Source of the DNA: Paraburkholderia phenoliruptrix
Lineage (GTDB): Bacteria > Pseudomonadota > Gammaproteobacteria > Burkholderiales > Burkholderiaceae
DNA: 64,000 nucleotides
Direction of reading: 5' to 3'
Assembly (NCBI RefSeq): GCF_902859825.1
Contig: NZ_CADIKB010000008.1
Span: forward strand, 62,001-126,000
The notes below the pieces were generated by a model. The model did no database searches. It saw nothing but the letters and a program-made list of their open reading frames with translations, and was not told the DNA's origin. The position numbers and the translations under genes were made by a program. Below are positions 26,570 through 36,518 of the stretch, piece after piece (position 1 is the first letter of the stretch; each line of letters begins with the position of its first letter).

Positions 26570-27949
26570 TTAGTGGGGCTTGTAGCGCACGCGCTCAGGC
26601 GGTTGCTTGAACGTGCCAAGCCGCGTCCAGAACGGCATGCCGAGGAAAAACGCGAAATAGATCAGCGCGCACACCTGCGCAATCAACGTGGCCGCGGGCG
26701 ACGGCGGTTTGGTGCCGAGGAAACCCAACGTCAGGAACGCCAGCACGAAGATCCCGTAGAACACCTTGTGAAAGAACGGCCGGTAGCGGATCGACTTGAC
26801 GGGCGAGCGGTCGAGCCACGGCAGGAAGAACAGCGAAATCACCGCACCGCCCATCACCACCACGCCCCAGAATTTCGACTCGGTGAACGCCATGGCCAGA
26901 ATCACGAGCACGGCGAGCACCGGCAAGCCGAGCTTCCACTTGCCGCGCGCGCGCACGAGCGCGAGCAGGCCGAGCAGCGCGATCACGACCATCAGCACGA
27001 TCTTGAACGGGTCGGTGGTGGCACGCAGCATCGCGTAAAAGGCCGTGAAGTACCAGACCGGGGCGATTTCCGGCGGCGTCTGCAGCGGATTGGCCGGCAC
27101 GAAGTTGTTCGCTTCGAGGAAATACCCGCCCATTTCCGGCGCGAAGAAGATGATCGCCGCAAAGATCATCAGGAAGATGCACACGCCCATGAAATCGTGC
27201 ACCGAGTAGTACGGGTGAAACGGAATGCCGTCGAGCGGGATGCCGTCGCGGTCCTTCTTCGCCTTGATCTCGATGCCGTCGGGATTGTTCGAGCCGACTT
27301 CATGCAGGGCGACCAGGTGCGCGACCACGAGCCCCAGCAGCACGAGCGGAATGGCGATCACGTGAAACGCGAAGAAGCGGTTCAGCGTGACGTCAGACAC
27401 CACGTAGTCGCCGCGAATCCACAGCGACAGATCCGGGCCGATGAACGGAATCGCAGAAAAGAGGTTCACGATCACCTGCGCACCCCAGAACGACATCTGG
27501 CCCCACGGCAGCAGGTAGCCGAAAAACGCCTCGGCCATCAGGCACAGAAAAATCGCGCAGCCGAAAATCCACACGAGTTCGCGCGGCTTGCGGTACGAGC
27601 CGTACATGAGTCCGCGGAACATGTGCAGGTACACGACCACAAAGAACATGGACGCGCCCGTGGAGTGCATGTAGCGGATCAGCCAGCCCCACGGCACCTC
27701 GCGCATGATGTACTCGACCGACGCGAAAGCCAGCGTCGCGTCGGGCTTGTAGTTCATGGTGAGGAAGATGCCCGTGACAATCTGGTTGACGAGCACCAGC
27801 AGCGCGAGCGAGCCGAAAAAGTACCAGAAGTTGAAGTTTTTCGGCGCGTAGTACTCGGAAACGTGCTTTTTCCAGGTCGACGTGAAGGGAAAGCGCCGGT
27901 CGATCCAGCCGACGAGCCCGGTCGTCTCTACTTCGTGTTCGATCGCCAT
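26570..27949 (-). CDS. petB: Cytochrome b of complex III
   Basis: A 459-residue integral membrane protein, with about eight main transmembrane helices plus a C-terminal extension. It binds two b-type hemes. Conserved parts include LLPWGQMSFWGAQVIVNLF, HVIAIPLVLLGLVVAHL (heme His) and PYYSVHDFMG. It oxidises and reduces ubiquinone at the Qo and Qi sites. Its start codon overlaps the petA stop by 1 nt (TAATG), so translation is coupled. Confidence 0.97.
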   Translation of the reverse strand: MAIEHEVETTGLVGWIDRRFPFTSTWKKHVSEYYAPKNFNFWYFFGSLALLVLVNQIVTGIFLTMNYKPDATLAFASVEYIMREVPWGWLIRYMHSTGASMFFVVVYLHMFRGLMYGSYRKPRELVWIFGCAIFLCLMAEAFFGYLLPWGQMSFWGAQVIVNLFSAIPFIGPDLSLWIRGDYVVSDVTLNRFFAFHVIAIPLVLLGLVVAHLVALHEVGSNNPDGIEIKAKKDRDGIPLDGIPFHPYYSVHDFMGVCIFLMIFAAIIFFAPEMGGYFLEANNFVPANPLQTPPEIAPVWYFTAFYAMLRATTDPFKIVLMVVIALLGLLALVRARGKWKLGLPVLAVLVILAMAFTESKFWGVVVMGGAVISLFFLPWLDRSPVKSIRYRPFFHKVFYGIFVLAFLTLGFLGTKPPSPAATLIAQVCALIYFAFFLGMPFWTRLGTFKQPPERVRYKPH

Positions 27950-28569
27950 TACGCTTCTCCTTTCTCGTCCTTGCCGATCACGAGCCCATTGGCCGACGTG
28001 AACATATACGGCGGGATGTCGAGGTTCTGCGGCGCAGGTTTGTTCTTGAAGACGCGGCCGGCCATGTCATAGGTCGAGCCGTGGCACGGGCACAGGAAAC
28101 CGCCTGGCCAGTCGTCCGGCAGATTGGGCTGCGCGCCCTCCTGGAAGCGCGGCGTCGGCGTGCAGCCGAGGTGGGTGCACACCGCGACAGCGACGAAAAT
28201 ATTCTTGTGGTCGGTGCGCGAGCGGAATTCGTTGTTGCAGTACTCCGGCAACGGCATCGAAAACGGATTCTTCGAGTGGGGATCGGCTACTTCGTTATCG
28301 GCTTTCTGGACATCGGCGAGCATCTTCTCGGTGCGGTTGATGATCCAGACAGGCTTGCCGCGCCAGGCCACGGTCTTCATGTCGCCGGGCTTGAGATCGC
28401 TAATGTCGACTTCGACCGGGGCTCCTGCTGCCTTGGCCTTTTCAGATGGTGCAAACGAACTAACAAAGGGTACGACAGTGGCAACACCTCCAATGCCACC
28501 TGCTACGGTCGTCGCTATCAGCCAGGTACGGCGGCTGCCGTCGACGCGTTCATCTTCCTTGTCTCGCAT
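27949..28569 (-). CDS. petA: Rieske iron-sulfur subunit of complex III
   Basis: A 206-residue membrane-anchored [2Fe-2S] protein. The cluster ligands are in CTHLGC and CPCHGSTYD. The N-terminus carries a twin-arginine signal-anchor (SRRTWLIATTVAGGIGG), as expected for Rieske proteins folded in the cytosol and exported by Tat; tatABC lies about 2.4 kb away. The ATG at 28569 was preferred over a GTG four codons upstream. First gene of petABC. Confidence 0.96.
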   Translation of the reverse strand: MRDKEDERVDGSRRTWLIATTVAGGIGGVATVVPFVSSFAPSEKAKAAGAPVEVDISDLKPGDMKTVAWRGKPVWIINRTEKMLADVQKADNEVADPHSKNPFSMPLPEYCNNEFRSRTDHKNIFVAVAVCTHLGCTPTPRFQEGAQPNLPDDWPGGFLCPCHGSTYDMAGRVFKNKPAPQNLDIPPYMFTSANGLVIGKDEKGEA

Positions 28570-28798
28570 CACACGCCCCACTTCTGAGTTGGATTTTCCT
28601 TCAGGTCGCTTCTACCGCCGCTAGTTTGCTCGAATGGAGTCGCCATTTACAAGGGCCGATTGCCAAAAACCGTGCGAAGCCTTTGATAACTCAGGGTTTC
28701 TCCGTACGGATCGCAAACATTTTCACCACTGCTTTTAAGTGCTCCCTCCGTTATTCAAGCTTTTTTCTTCGCTAATGCGTATTCGATATGCCGACGCC

Positions 28799-29545
28799 TC
28801 AAACGGGGTTCGGGATATCGATAAAGAGGTGCTCGATATCGAACTGTTCGGACAGGTGCTTGCCGACCGCCTGCACGCCGAAGCGCTCGGTGGCGTGATG
28901 GCCGGCCGCGAGAAACGCGACGCCGCTTTCCGCCGACGTGTGCATGACCGACTCCGAGACCTCGCCCGTCAGATAGACGTCCGCACCGGCGTTGATGGCC
29001 GCGTCGAACATGCCTTGCGCCGCGCCCGTGCACCACGCGACGCGGCGCAGCATGCGGTCCGGGTCGCCGAACACGAGCGGCGTGCGGCCGAGCGTCTGCT
29101 CGATCTCTGCGGTGAAGTGCGCGAGTGTGATCGGCATGGCGAAGGTGGCGAGCCAGCCCAGGTCGTTTTCGCCGAAGCGCGCGTCGCTGATCCAGCCCAT
29201 CTTCGCGCCGATCTGCGCGTTGTTCCCGAACTCGGGATGATCGTCGAGCGGCAGGTGATAGGCGAAGAGGTTCAGGTCGTTCGCCAGGAGGAGCTTCAGG
29301 CGCGCGTACTTGCGGCCCGTGATCTGCGGCGCCTCGTTGCGCCAGAAGTAGCCGTGGTGAACCAGCACGGCGTCCGCGCCCCACTCCAGCGCGGCTTCGA
29401 GAAACGCGACCGACGCGGTGACGCCGGTGGCGAGTTTGCCGACCTTGCGGCGCCCTTCGACTTGCAGACCGTTGGGGCAATAGTCCTTGAAGCGCGCGGT
29501 TTCAAGAAGATTGTTCAAGTACAATTCAAGTTCGATCCGATCCAT
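28799..29545 (-). CDS. Nif3-like / DUF34 metal-binding protein
   Basis: A 248-residue NIF3/YbgI-family protein, binding a dinuclear metal site through conserved His and Asp/Glu residues: AVLVHHGYFWRNE, AYHLPLDDHPEFGNN, and late in the protein FLAAGHHATERFG. The biochemical role of the family is unsettled. AGAGG is 5 nt before the ATG. The gene is divergent from the protease gene with 19 bp between start codons. Confidence 0.93.
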   Translation of the reverse strand: MDRIELELYLNNLLETARFKDYCPNGLQVEGRRKVGKLATGVTASVAFLEAALEWGADAVLVHHGYFWRNEAPQITGRKYARLKLLLANDLNLFAYHLPLDDHPEFGNNAQIGAKMGWISDARFGENDLGWLATFAMPITLAHFTAEIEQTLGRTPLVFGDPDRMLRRVAWCTGAAQGMFDAAINAGADVYLTGEVSESVMHTSAESGVAFLAAGHHATERFGVQAVGKHLSEQFDIEHLFIDIPNPV

Positions 29546-29564
29546 ATAAACCTCTAGTCTTCAG

Positions 29565-30782
29565 ATGCTTAGACGCTTCTGGCTGTTCTTCGCCCAAGCG
29601 GTGACTGTGCTGTTGGCGCTGATGTTCATCATCGCGACTCTCAAACCGCAGTGGCTTCAGCGTCAAGGGCAATTCGGCAAGCAGCTTGCCGAACCGATCG
29701 TCGCGCTGCGGGAAGTGGCGCCCGGCATCGGCAACGGGCCCGCCACGGCGTCTTATGCGGACGCCGCCCAGAAGGCCATGCCCGCGGTCGTCAATGTGTT
29801 TTCCAGCAAAGACGGCTCGCTGCCGCCGGAGCCGCGCGCGAAAGACCCGCTGTTCCGCTACTTCTTCGGCGACAAAAACAACAACCGCAAGCAACGCGAG
29901 CAGCCGGCCGCGAACCTGGGCTCCGGGGTGATAGTGAGTTCGGAAGGGTACATTCTAACGAACCAGCACGTGGTCGACGGCGCGGATCAGATCGAAATCG
30001 CGCTCGCCGACGGTCGCACCACGAACGCCAAGGTGATCGGCATCGATCCCGAAACAGATCTGGCGGTGCTCAAGGTCAACATGACGAACCTGCCCACCAT
30101 CACGCTCGGCCGCATGGAGCAGACGCGCGTGGGCGACGTGGTGCTCGCCATCGGCAACCCGTTCGGCGTCGGGCAGACGGTGACCATGGGTATCGTGAGC
30201 GCGCTCGGGCGCAATCACCTCGGCATCAATACCTTCGAAAACTTCATCCAGACGGACGCGGCGATCAATCCCGGCAACTCGGGCGGCGCGCTCGTCGACG
30301 TAAACGGCAATCTGCTCGGCATCAACACCGCCATCTACTCGCGCTCGGGCGGCTCGCTCGGGATCGGCTTCGCGATTCCGGTGTCGACGGCGCGCAGCGT
30401 GCTCGAGAGCATCATCACCACTGGCTCGGTCACGCGCGGCTGGATCGGCGTCGAGCCGCAGGACGTGACGCCGGAAATTGCGGAGTCGTTCGGCCTCGAT
30501 CAAAAGTCGGGCGCGATCGTGGCGGGCGTGCTGAAGAACGGTCCCGCCGACCGCGCGGGCATCAAGCCGGGCGACATTCTGATGAGTGTCAACGGACAGG
30601 AAATCACCGACACCACGCGTCTCTTGAACGTCATCGCGCAGATCAAGCCGGGCACGCCGGCGAAGGTGCACCTGGTGCGCAAGAACCATGAGATGGATGT
30701 CGACGTGATCATCGGCAAGCGCCCGCCGCCGCCGAAACAGCCCGCCGACGACAGCGACCAGCAGGACGACGACGCAGGTTAA
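29565..30782 (+). CDS. DegQ/DegS-type serine protease (HtrA family)
   Basis: A 405-residue periplasmic protease. An N-terminal hydrophobic anchor (LFFAQAVTVLLALMFIIAT) is followed by a trypsin-like domain with the triad His in NQHVVDGAD, Asp in DPETDLAVLKVN and Ser in NPGNSGGALVD, and then one PDZ domain (PADRAGIKPGDILMSVNG). One PDZ plus an anchor is DegS-like in layout. It may degrade misfolded envelope proteins or act in stress signalling. There is no strong ribosome site, and its promoter must lie inside the divergent Nif3 gene. Confidence 0.93.
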   Translation: MLRRFWLFFAQAVTVLLALMFIIATLKPQWLQRQGQFGKQLAEPIVALREVAPGIGNGPATASYADAAQKAMPAVVNVFSSKDGSLPPEPRAKDPLFRYFFGDKNNNRKQREQPAANLGSGVIVSSEGYILTNQHVVDGADQIEIALADGRTTNAKVIGIDPETDLAVLKVNMTNLPTITLGRMEQTRVGDVVLAIGNPFGVGQTVTMGIVSALGRNHLGINTFENFIQTDAAINPGNSGGALVDVNGNLLGINTAIYSRSGGSLGIGFAIPVSTARSVLESIITTGSVTRGWIGVEPQDVTPEIAESFGLDQKSGAIVAGVLKNGPADRAGIKPGDILMSVNGQEITDTTRLLNVIAQIKPGTPAKVHLVRKNHEMDVDVIIGKRPPPPKQPADDSDQQDDDAG

Positions 30783-30903
30783 GGGCGGCGGAGCGCGATA
30801 GATAGTGCGCCGGCTGAGCGCGGCAGCGCGCAGCGGGGGCAGCGCCGGCTGAGCGCACCACCGCACGCAACAAGCAAGGCGCCAACCCGCAGCGTGAAAC
30901 GCA

Positions 30904-30940
30904 AAAAAGGGCGGTCCACATCAAGCGGACTGCCCTTTTT
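30904..30940. terminator. Bidirectional terminator between protease and tatC
   Basis: AAAAAGGGC (30904-30912) pairs with GCCCTTTTT (30932-30940), with further GTCC/GGAC pairing inside. A and T runs on both sides allow termination in both directions. Confidence 0.85.
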
Positions 30941-30994
30941 GTTTTGCTGCACGACCTACTGAACCGTCACCGCCACCGCGTCAGTCGATTCGAC

Positions 30995-31774
30995 TCAGCC
31001 CGGCGGACTCGCCTCTTCGACCACCGCCGGTTGTTTCCCGACAATGAGCCGCGCCGCGATGATGCCGGCCTCATACAACACGATCAGCGGAATGGCCAGA
31101 ATGAGTTGCGAAAACACGTCCGGCGGCGTGACCACAGCCGAAATCACGAACGCGCCGACAATCACATACGGCCGCACTTCCTTGAGCTTCTTGAGCGTGA
31201 CCACATTCATGCGCACGAGCAGCACGACGACAATCGGCACCTCGAAGGTCACGCCGAACGCAATGAACATGGTGAGCACGAAGCTGAGGTAATTGTCGAT
31301 ATCCGTCGTCATCTCCGCGCCGAGCGGCGCGTTGTAATGCGCCATCACGCGGAAGATGGTGGGAAACACGACGAAGTAGGCGAACGCCATGCCGCACAGA
31401 AACAGCGTGTAGCTGCTGCCGACGAGCGGCCCGACCAGCTTCTTCTCGTGCTGATAGAGACCCGGCGCGACGAACGCCCAGATCTGATACAGCACGAAAG
31501 GCAGCGCGATCACGAAGGCGACCAGCATGGTGACTTTCATCGGCACGAAGAACGAGCCGGTGACGTCGGTCACAATCATCTTGCCGTCTTTCGGCAGGTT
31601 GTTCATGAGCGGGCGCGCCAGCAGCCGGAAGATATCCGGCGCCCAATACACGAGCCCGACAAACACCACGATGACGGCAAGACCCGCGCGGATGATGCGG
31701 TCGCGCAATTCAACGAGGTGGGAAATGAAGGTCTCTTCAGTGCCTTCGTCCTGGCTTTGCTGGGGGTCGCTCAC
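30995..31774 (-). CDS. tatC: Sec-independent translocase subunit TatC
   Basis: A 259-residue inner-membrane protein with six transmembrane helices, the receptor for twin-arginine signals. The conserved N-terminal FISHLVELRDRIIRAG, FVPMKVTMLVAFVIALPFV and the C-terminal IPLIVLYEAG are visible. Works with TatA and TatB, encoded just upstream in order tatA-tatB-tatC. The Rieske protein PetA in this window is a likely client. Confidence 0.97.
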   Translation of the reverse strand: MSDPQQSQDEGTEETFISHLVELRDRIIRAGLAVIVVFVGLVYWAPDIFRLLARPLMNNLPKDGKMIVTDVTGSFFVPMKVTMLVAFVIALPFVLYQIWAFVAPGLYQHEKKLVGPLVGSSYTLFLCGMAFAYFVVFPTIFRVMAHYNAPLGAEMTTDIDNYLSFVLTMFIAFGVTFEVPIVVVLLVRMNVVTLKKLKEVRPYVIVGAFVISAVVTPPDVFSQLILAIPLIVLYEAGIIAARLIVGKQPAVVEEASPPG

Positions 31775-31808
31775 ACCGGCCCTCGGTTAGAGATTGTCGT
31801 TCTGATCA

Positions 31809-32327
31809 TCAGAAAAACCGCGTCGGACGACGCATGCTGGCAGGCGTATGCCGTGCGACGCGCGCCGCCCCGGACTGCACGCGCGTGCGGCGCGTGGTGG
31901 CGCGCTTGTACCAGGTGGGCATGGCGGTCTGCTTGACGCGCCAGTTCTTGCGCTTGGGCGCCGCAGCCGGTGTGCTGTTCGGCCAGGACGCATTGCCGGC
32001 GTCTTCCAGCGCGCCGCCGGCAATGCTCGGCGACACCGACGTCCCGCTGTTCCACGCGTCGTTCAACTCGGCTTCGTGCTTGCGCAGATTTTCCTGAACG
32101 GCGGTTTCGACATTGCTCGCCGCCGTCTCGAACTCGGTTTTCATGCGCCGCAACTCGTCGAGTTCGATTTCCCGTGTAACTTCCGCCTTGACGTCGTTGA
32201 TATAGCGCTGCGCGCGGCCGAACAGCGCGCCGGCCGTGCGGGCGACGCGCGGCAACCGCTCAGGGCCGAGCACGACCAGCGCGACGACGCCGATCAGCGC
32301 CATCTTGGTTAGACCGAGGTCCAGCAT
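31809..32327 (-). CDS. tatB: Tat translocase subunit TatB
   Basis: A 172-residue single-span protein: the N-terminal helix LGLTKMALIGVVALVVLGPERLP contains the TatB Gly-Pro hinge, followed by an amphipathic helix and a long variable tail. The tail is unusually basic near its end (many Arg/Lys). It forms the receptor complex with TatC. Confidence 0.95.
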   Translation of the reverse strand: MLDLGLTKMALIGVVALVVLGPERLPRVARTAGALFGRAQRYINDVKAEVTREIELDELRRMKTEFETAASNVETAVQENLRKHEAELNDAWNSGTSVSPSIAGGALEDAGNASWPNSTPAAAPKRKNWRVKQTAMPTWYKRATTRRTRVQSGAARVARHTPASMRRPTRFF

Positions 32328-32366
32328 GGAGGGAAATGTCCGTCAGTAACGCGGTTGGCCCGCGGC

Positions 32367-32612
32367 TTAGCGGTAATCGCCCGAACGCGGGGTCTTTTCC
32401 TTGGCTTCCACATCCACGGCGCCGTTGCGCGGCAGTTCGCGCTGCTGCTGCGCGTCTGTCGACGACGGCGTTTCGCTTTCGCGCATGCCTTCCTTGAAGC
32501 CCTTCACCGCGCCGCCCAGATCGCCGCCGATGTTGCGCAGTTTCTTCGTGCCGAACACCAGCGCGACGATCAGCAACACGATCAACCAATGCCAAATACT
32601 CAACGAACCCAT
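32367..32612 (-). CDS. tatA: Tat translocase subunit TatA
   Basis: An 81-residue pore-forming subunit: an N-terminal transmembrane helix ([21 protein letters not shown]), then the amphipathic helix [15 protein letters not shown] and a polar tail. First gene of tatABC. Confidence 0.96.
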   Translation of the reverse strand: MGSLSIWHWLIVLLIVALVFGTKKLRNIGGDLGGAVKGFKEGMRESETPSSTDAQQQRELPRNGAVDVEAKEKTPRSGDYR

Positions 32613-32875
32613 GACTACTCTCCTTAACCCCGACGCCGCACCTGGTGCGGCAAAAATTCGTCTGCCTCGCGGCGTGAATCGAAGCGCACGCGCTTCATCT
32701 CTACCTTACAGCAGCGTTGCGTGCTTTGCCGATGCGTTGCACCGGCTGCGAAGCGCCACGGCCGGCGTGTATTGTGACCAGGCAATCGCGTCGCCAAAAT
32801 TACAAGCGGGCAAAAATGATGCTTGCTCGCCGGCCGATTCGCGTGATGGCCGCGTCACGTCGCGCTGTCGCCGTA

Positions 32876-33241
32876 TCAACCCATGCGCTGCCAGGGACGC
32901 GGCCCCGCGAGAATATGCGCGTGCAGGTGATACACCTCTTGCCCGCCGCCCGGACCGGTATTAATGACCGTGCGGAAGCCGGTTTCGCCACCGGTGTACG
33001 CCACGCCCAATTGATCCGCCAGACGCGCGGTCAAAACAAGCATTCTACCAAGCAGCGGCGCGTCGCTTTCGGTGCAACTGCTGAGCGTGGGGATATGCTT
33101 GCGCGGAATGACCAGCACATGGGTCTCGGCTGCCGGACGGATGTCGCGGAAGGCCAGAAACTCTTCATCTTCATGGACTTTGGTCGACGGGATCTCGCCG
33201 GCGGCGATCTTGCAGAAGAGGCAATTCGGGTCGTGACTCAT
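32876..33241 (-). CDS. hinT: HIT-family nucleotide-binding protein
   Basis: A 121-residue histidine-triad hydrolase (HinT type, purine nucleoside phosphoramidase). The triad HLHAHILAG is near the C-terminus, and zinc/nucleotide-side blocks CLFCKIAAGEIPS and HVLVIPRKHIPTL are present. Located between the his genes and tatABC, a common Burkholderia position. Confidence 0.93.
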   Translation of the reverse strand: MSHDPNCLFCKIAAGEIPSTKVHEDEEFLAFRDIRPAAETHVLVIPRKHIPTLSSCTESDAPLLGRMLVLTARLADQLGVAYTGGETGFRTVINTGPGGGQEVYHLHAHILAGPRPWQRMG

Positions 33242-33329
33242 CGTATTCCTGACGCGGTATGGCTAAAGCGCGAACCGTGATCTGAGACGGCGCAGCGAAC
33301 CGCACCGACGCCCGAAACATCGGACGAAT

Positions 33330-33725
33330 TCAGAACCACGCGCGCGGATTCGCAAGCGGCTTGTTATCGTACAGATACAGCCAGCCTTTGATAATACGGT
33401 ACAACATCCAGATGCTGACGGCCCACAGCAACGGAATGCCGATCACGACGAAGATCAGCAGGCCGCCGATCGCATAACCGAGCAAACCGATCCAGAACGT
33501 GCGGATTTGCCACTCGAAGTGCGGCTCATACGGCGTGCCCGCCGCGTCCGCGCGCTTCACATAATTGATGATGATGGCGACGAGAATCGTCAAACCGCCC
33601 GTCAGCCAGTGGACCGCATACAGCGCGTACAGGACATGCGTCAGCGTGCGCAGGCTGCGTTCCCGCTCCGGCTCCATGGCGTGGCGGTAAGCCGGCGGCG
33701 GATAGCTCTCGTGCGACTGTTCCAT
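33330..33725 (-). CDS. DUF4870-like small membrane protein
   Basis: A 131-residue protein with a Pro/Tyr-rich N-terminus, then three hydrophobic segments (around residues 30-52, 73-95, 97-115). The pattern HFEWQIRTFWIGLLGY followed by a membrane helix is typical of DUF4870-type proteins of unknown function. It sits between hisE and the HIT gene on the same strand. Confidence 0.75.
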   Translation of the reverse strand: MEQSHESYPPPAYRHAMEPERERSLRTLTHVLYALYAVHWLTGGLTILVAIIINYVKRADAAGTPYEPHFEWQIRTFWIGLLGYAIGGLLIFVVIGIPLLWAVSIWMLYRIIKGWLYLYDNKPLANPRAWF

Positions 33726-33849
33726 GCTGCGTCCTCCCGAGGATGGGTTGCCCGGCTGCGTTCACTGCAATGTGGGCGCGGGCGCCCGCCACTTCAAGCC
33801 GCAGCGGGCCCATCCGCGCCAAAAAATCGCACCGGCGAAAACTGCAGGC

Positions 33850-34242
33850 TCAGTCGCCGTTCTTCTCGCGCTCGCGGCTTTTGCGCAGCGCCTTTTCCTC
33901 GATGCCCGACATGCCTTCGCGGCGCTCCAGTTCGGCGAGCACGTCGGCCGGACTCAGGTCGTAATGCGACAGCATGACGAGGCAATGGAACCACAGGTCC
34001 GCGACCTCGCCGACCAGCGCCTTCGTCTCGCCGCCGTGGCGCGTGTCCTTGGCGGCCAGCACGACTTCGGTGGCCTCTTCGCCGATCTTCTTGAGCACCG
34101 CGTCGTCGCCCTTGTGAAAGAGGCGCGACACGTACGACACGTCCGGATCGCCGCCCTTGCGGCTGTCGATAATCGCCGCGAGGCGCATCAACGTATCGGT
34201 TGTGGACGGCGTGGCGGCTGCGGCTTGGGTGGTCTGCGTCAT
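33850..34242 (-). CDS. hisE: Phosphoribosyl-ATP pyrophosphatase
   Basis: Step 2 of histidine synthesis: cleaves pyrophosphate from PR-ATP. The 130 residues include the MazG-like helix block [16 protein letters not shown] and [15 protein letters not shown] with metal-binding Glu/Asp. The ATG at 34242 overlaps the hisI stop (ATGA). Separate hisE and hisI genes, not fused as in E. coli. Confidence 0.96.
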   Translation of the reverse strand: MTQTTQAAAATPSTTDTLMRLAAIIDSRKGGDPDVSYVSRLFHKGDDAVLKKIGEEATEVVLAAKDTRHGGETKALVGEVADLWFHCLVMLSHYDLSPADVLAELERREGMSGIEEKALRKSREREKNGD

Positions 34243-34649
34243 TTGTAGATGTGTTCGGGGTCTTTCAGCACCGGATCGACGGCGATCCAGTCGCCATCCT
34301 GCACGGTGCCTTCGAATTTCTGGAAAAAGCACGAGTGGCGGCCGGTGTGGCAGGCAATGCCGGACACCTGCTCGACTTTCAGCAGCACGACGTCTTCGTC
34401 GCAATCAAGCCGCACTTCATGCACGTGCTGCACGTGGCCGGATTCCTCGCCCTTGAACCACAGGCGCTGGCGCGAGCGCGAAAAGTACACCGCGCGGCCG
34501 AGCTCGATGGTTTTCGCGAGCGCCTCGCGGTTCATCCACGCGAACATCAGCACGTCGTTCGTCGACGCCTCCTGCGCGATGACCGGCACGAGTCCGTTCG
34601 CGTCCCACTTGACCTTGTCGAGCCAATTGACTGCCGTTGGATTCACCAC
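34239..34649 (-). CDS. hisI: Phosphoribosyl-AMP cyclohydrolase
   Basis: Step 3 of histidine synthesis, opening the adenine ring of PR-AMP. The 136-residue zinc enzyme shows [25 protein letters not shown] and the cysteine-containing [12 protein letters not shown] and [10 protein letters not shown] blocks that bind zinc. It overlaps hisE by 4 nt and follows hisF by 1 nt. Confidence 0.96.
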   Translation of the reverse strand: MVNPTAVNWLDKVKWDANGLVPVIAQEASTNDVLMFAWMNREALAKTIELGRAVYFSRSRQRLWFKGEESGHVQHVHEVRLDCDEDVVLLKVEQVSGIACHTGRHSCFFQKFEGTVQDGDWIAVDPVLKDPEHIYK

Positions 34650-34650
34650 G

Positions 34651-35424
34651 TCACAACCTCACCGAAATGCCCTGGTCGGCCATGAAGCGCTTGGCCTCGC
34701 CGACCGTGTGTTCGCCGTAGTGGAAAATGCTCGCGGCAAGCACGGCGTCCGCATGGCCGCTCTTGATGCCGTCGGCGAGATGCTGCAGATTGCCGACGCC
34801 GCCGGAGGCGATCACCGGAATCGGCACCGCGTCGGACACCGCGCGCGTGAGCGCCAGGTCGAAGCCGCTTTTCGTGCCGTCGCGGTCCATGCTGGTCAGC
34901 AGGATTTCGCCCGCGCCGAGCTCGGCCATCTTGCGCGCCCACTGGACGGCCTCGAGGCCGGTCGCCTTGCGCCCGCCATGGGTGAAGACTTCCCAGCGCG
35001 GCGGCTCGCCGTCCGCCGACACGCGCTTCGCGTCGATCGCGACGACGATGCATTGCGAGCCGTATTTGTCCGTCGCGTCCTTCACGAGCTGCGGATTCGC
35101 GACCGCCGACGAGTTCATGCTGATCTTGTCCGCGCCCGCATTGAGCAGGCGCCGCACGTCCTCGACGGCGCGCACGCCGCCGCCGACCGTCAGCGGAATG
35201 AATACTTGCGAGGCAACCGCCTCGATGATCGGCAGGATCAGGTCGCGCTGGTCGGAAGTCGCGGTGATGTCGAGAAAAGTGAGTTCGTCCGCGCCCTGAT
35301 CGTCGTAACGGCGCGCGATTTCTACGGGATCGCCCGCGTCGCGCAGTTCGACGAAGTTGACGCCCTTGACCACGCGGCCCGCGGTGACGTCGAGACAGGG
35401 AATGATGCGTTTAGCTAGAGCCAT
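34651..35424 (-). CDS. hisF: Imidazole glycerol phosphate synthase, cyclase subunit
   Basis: The (beta/alpha)8 cyclase of IGP synthase (257 residues), partner of HisH. Catalytic Asp residues are in [15 protein letters not shown] and [10 protein letters not shown]; phosphate-binding blocks [11 protein letters not shown] and ASGGVGN are intact. It produces IGP and AICAR from PRFAR and ammonia. Confidence 0.97.
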   Translation of the reverse strand: MALAKRIIPCLDVTAGRVVKGVNFVELRDAGDPVEIARRYDDQGADELTFLDITATSDQRDLILPIIEAVASQVFIPLTVGGGVRAVEDVRRLLNAGADKISMNSSAVANPQLVKDATDKYGSQCIVVAIDAKRVSADGEPPRWEVFTHGGRKATGLEAVQWARKMAELGAGEILLTSMDRDGTKSGFDLALTRAVSDAVPIPVIASGGVGNLQHLADGIKSGHADAVLAASIFHYGEHTVGEAKRFMADQGISVRL

Positions 35425-35552
35425 GATCGTGCAAATCTGCCAATACCGCTGATGAGGCCGCTCGCTTCAAATGAGAATGCGAGCGGTGGTGTGCCGGGTG
35501 CTGCCCGACGGCGCCAACCCGCCCGCCTATGCGCTGCGCGTCCGACGCGCGC

Positions 35553-36305
35553 TCACGCGTCGTCCGATTCGCGCAGCCGGTCCGCGAGGGTTTGCGCCGC
35601 CGCGAAGTCGAGGTCGCCCGAATAGATGGCGCGGCCGCAAATCACGCCCTCAATGCCTTCGTCTTCGACTTCGCACAGCGATTCGATGTCGGCCAGATTC
35701 GACAGGCCGCCGCTCGCGATCACCGGAATCTTCACCGCGCGCGCAAGGCGCACCGTCGCCTCGATGTTGATGCCCTGAAGCATGCCGTCGCGGCCGATGT
35801 CCGTGTAGATGATCGACTCGCAGCCGTAATCCTCGAACTTGCGCGCGAGATCGGCCACTTCGTGGCCCGTCAGCTTGCTCCAGCCGTCGGTGGCGACTTT
35901 GCCGTCTTTCGCGTCCAGCCCGACGATGATATGGCCGCCGAACGCCGTGCAGGCGTCCTGCAAAAAGCCCGGATTCTTCACCGCCGCCGTACCGATGATC
36001 ACGTATTCAAGGCCGTCGTCGAGATAACGCTCGATGGTATTCAGGTCGCGGATACCGCCGCCCAGCTGCACGGGAATCTCGCCGCCCACTTCCTGGATGA
36101 TCGCGCGGATCGCGTCTTCGTTCCTCGGCTTGCCGGCGAACGCGCCGTTCAGATCGACGAGGTGGAGACGCCGCGCGCCGCGTTCGACCCAATGTCGGGC
36201 CATCGCCGCCGGTTCCTCGGAAAATATCGTCGCCTGGTCCATATCGCCCTGTTTGAGGCGTACACACTGACCGTCTTTCAGGTCGATGGCGGGGATCAGC
36301 AGCAT
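35553..36305 (-). CDS. hisA: ProFAR isomerase
   Basis: A 250-residue (beta/alpha)8 isomerase, step 4 of histidine synthesis. Catalytic Asp in [17 protein letters not shown] and the second Asp in [11 protein letters not shown] are present; [10 protein letters not shown] and ASGGLSNL bind phosphates. Related in fold to HisF. Confidence 0.97.
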   Translation of the reverse strand: MLLIPAIDLKDGQCVRLKQGDMDQATIFSEEPAAMARHWVERGARRLHLVDLNGAFAGKPRNEDAIRAIIQEVGGEIPVQLGGGIRDLNTIERYLDDGLEYVIIGTAAVKNPGFLQDACTAFGGHIIVGLDAKDGKVATDGWSKLTGHEVADLARKFEDYGCESIIYTDIGRDGMLQGINIEATVRLARAVKIPVIASGGLSNLADIESLCEVEDEGIEGVICGRAIYSGDLDFAAAQTLADRLRESDDA

Positions 36306-36518
36306 AGCAATCGGGTGTTGTCTGGGAAGGGGTTGAAGGTCGGCGGCAGCGGCTGGAGGGCCAGCGCGCCGGAACGCCGTCTCGCTAGTTTAGTACAACT
36401 CTTTCGACGCCCTTGCGCGCGGGCGGCGCAAGGCGGAATCGGCATACGGCCGCAGCGGCGCGCGGCGACGGCCCCGCGGGTGGCGGACGGCGCCCGCCGA
36501 CAGGGCGAAGAAAGGCGC

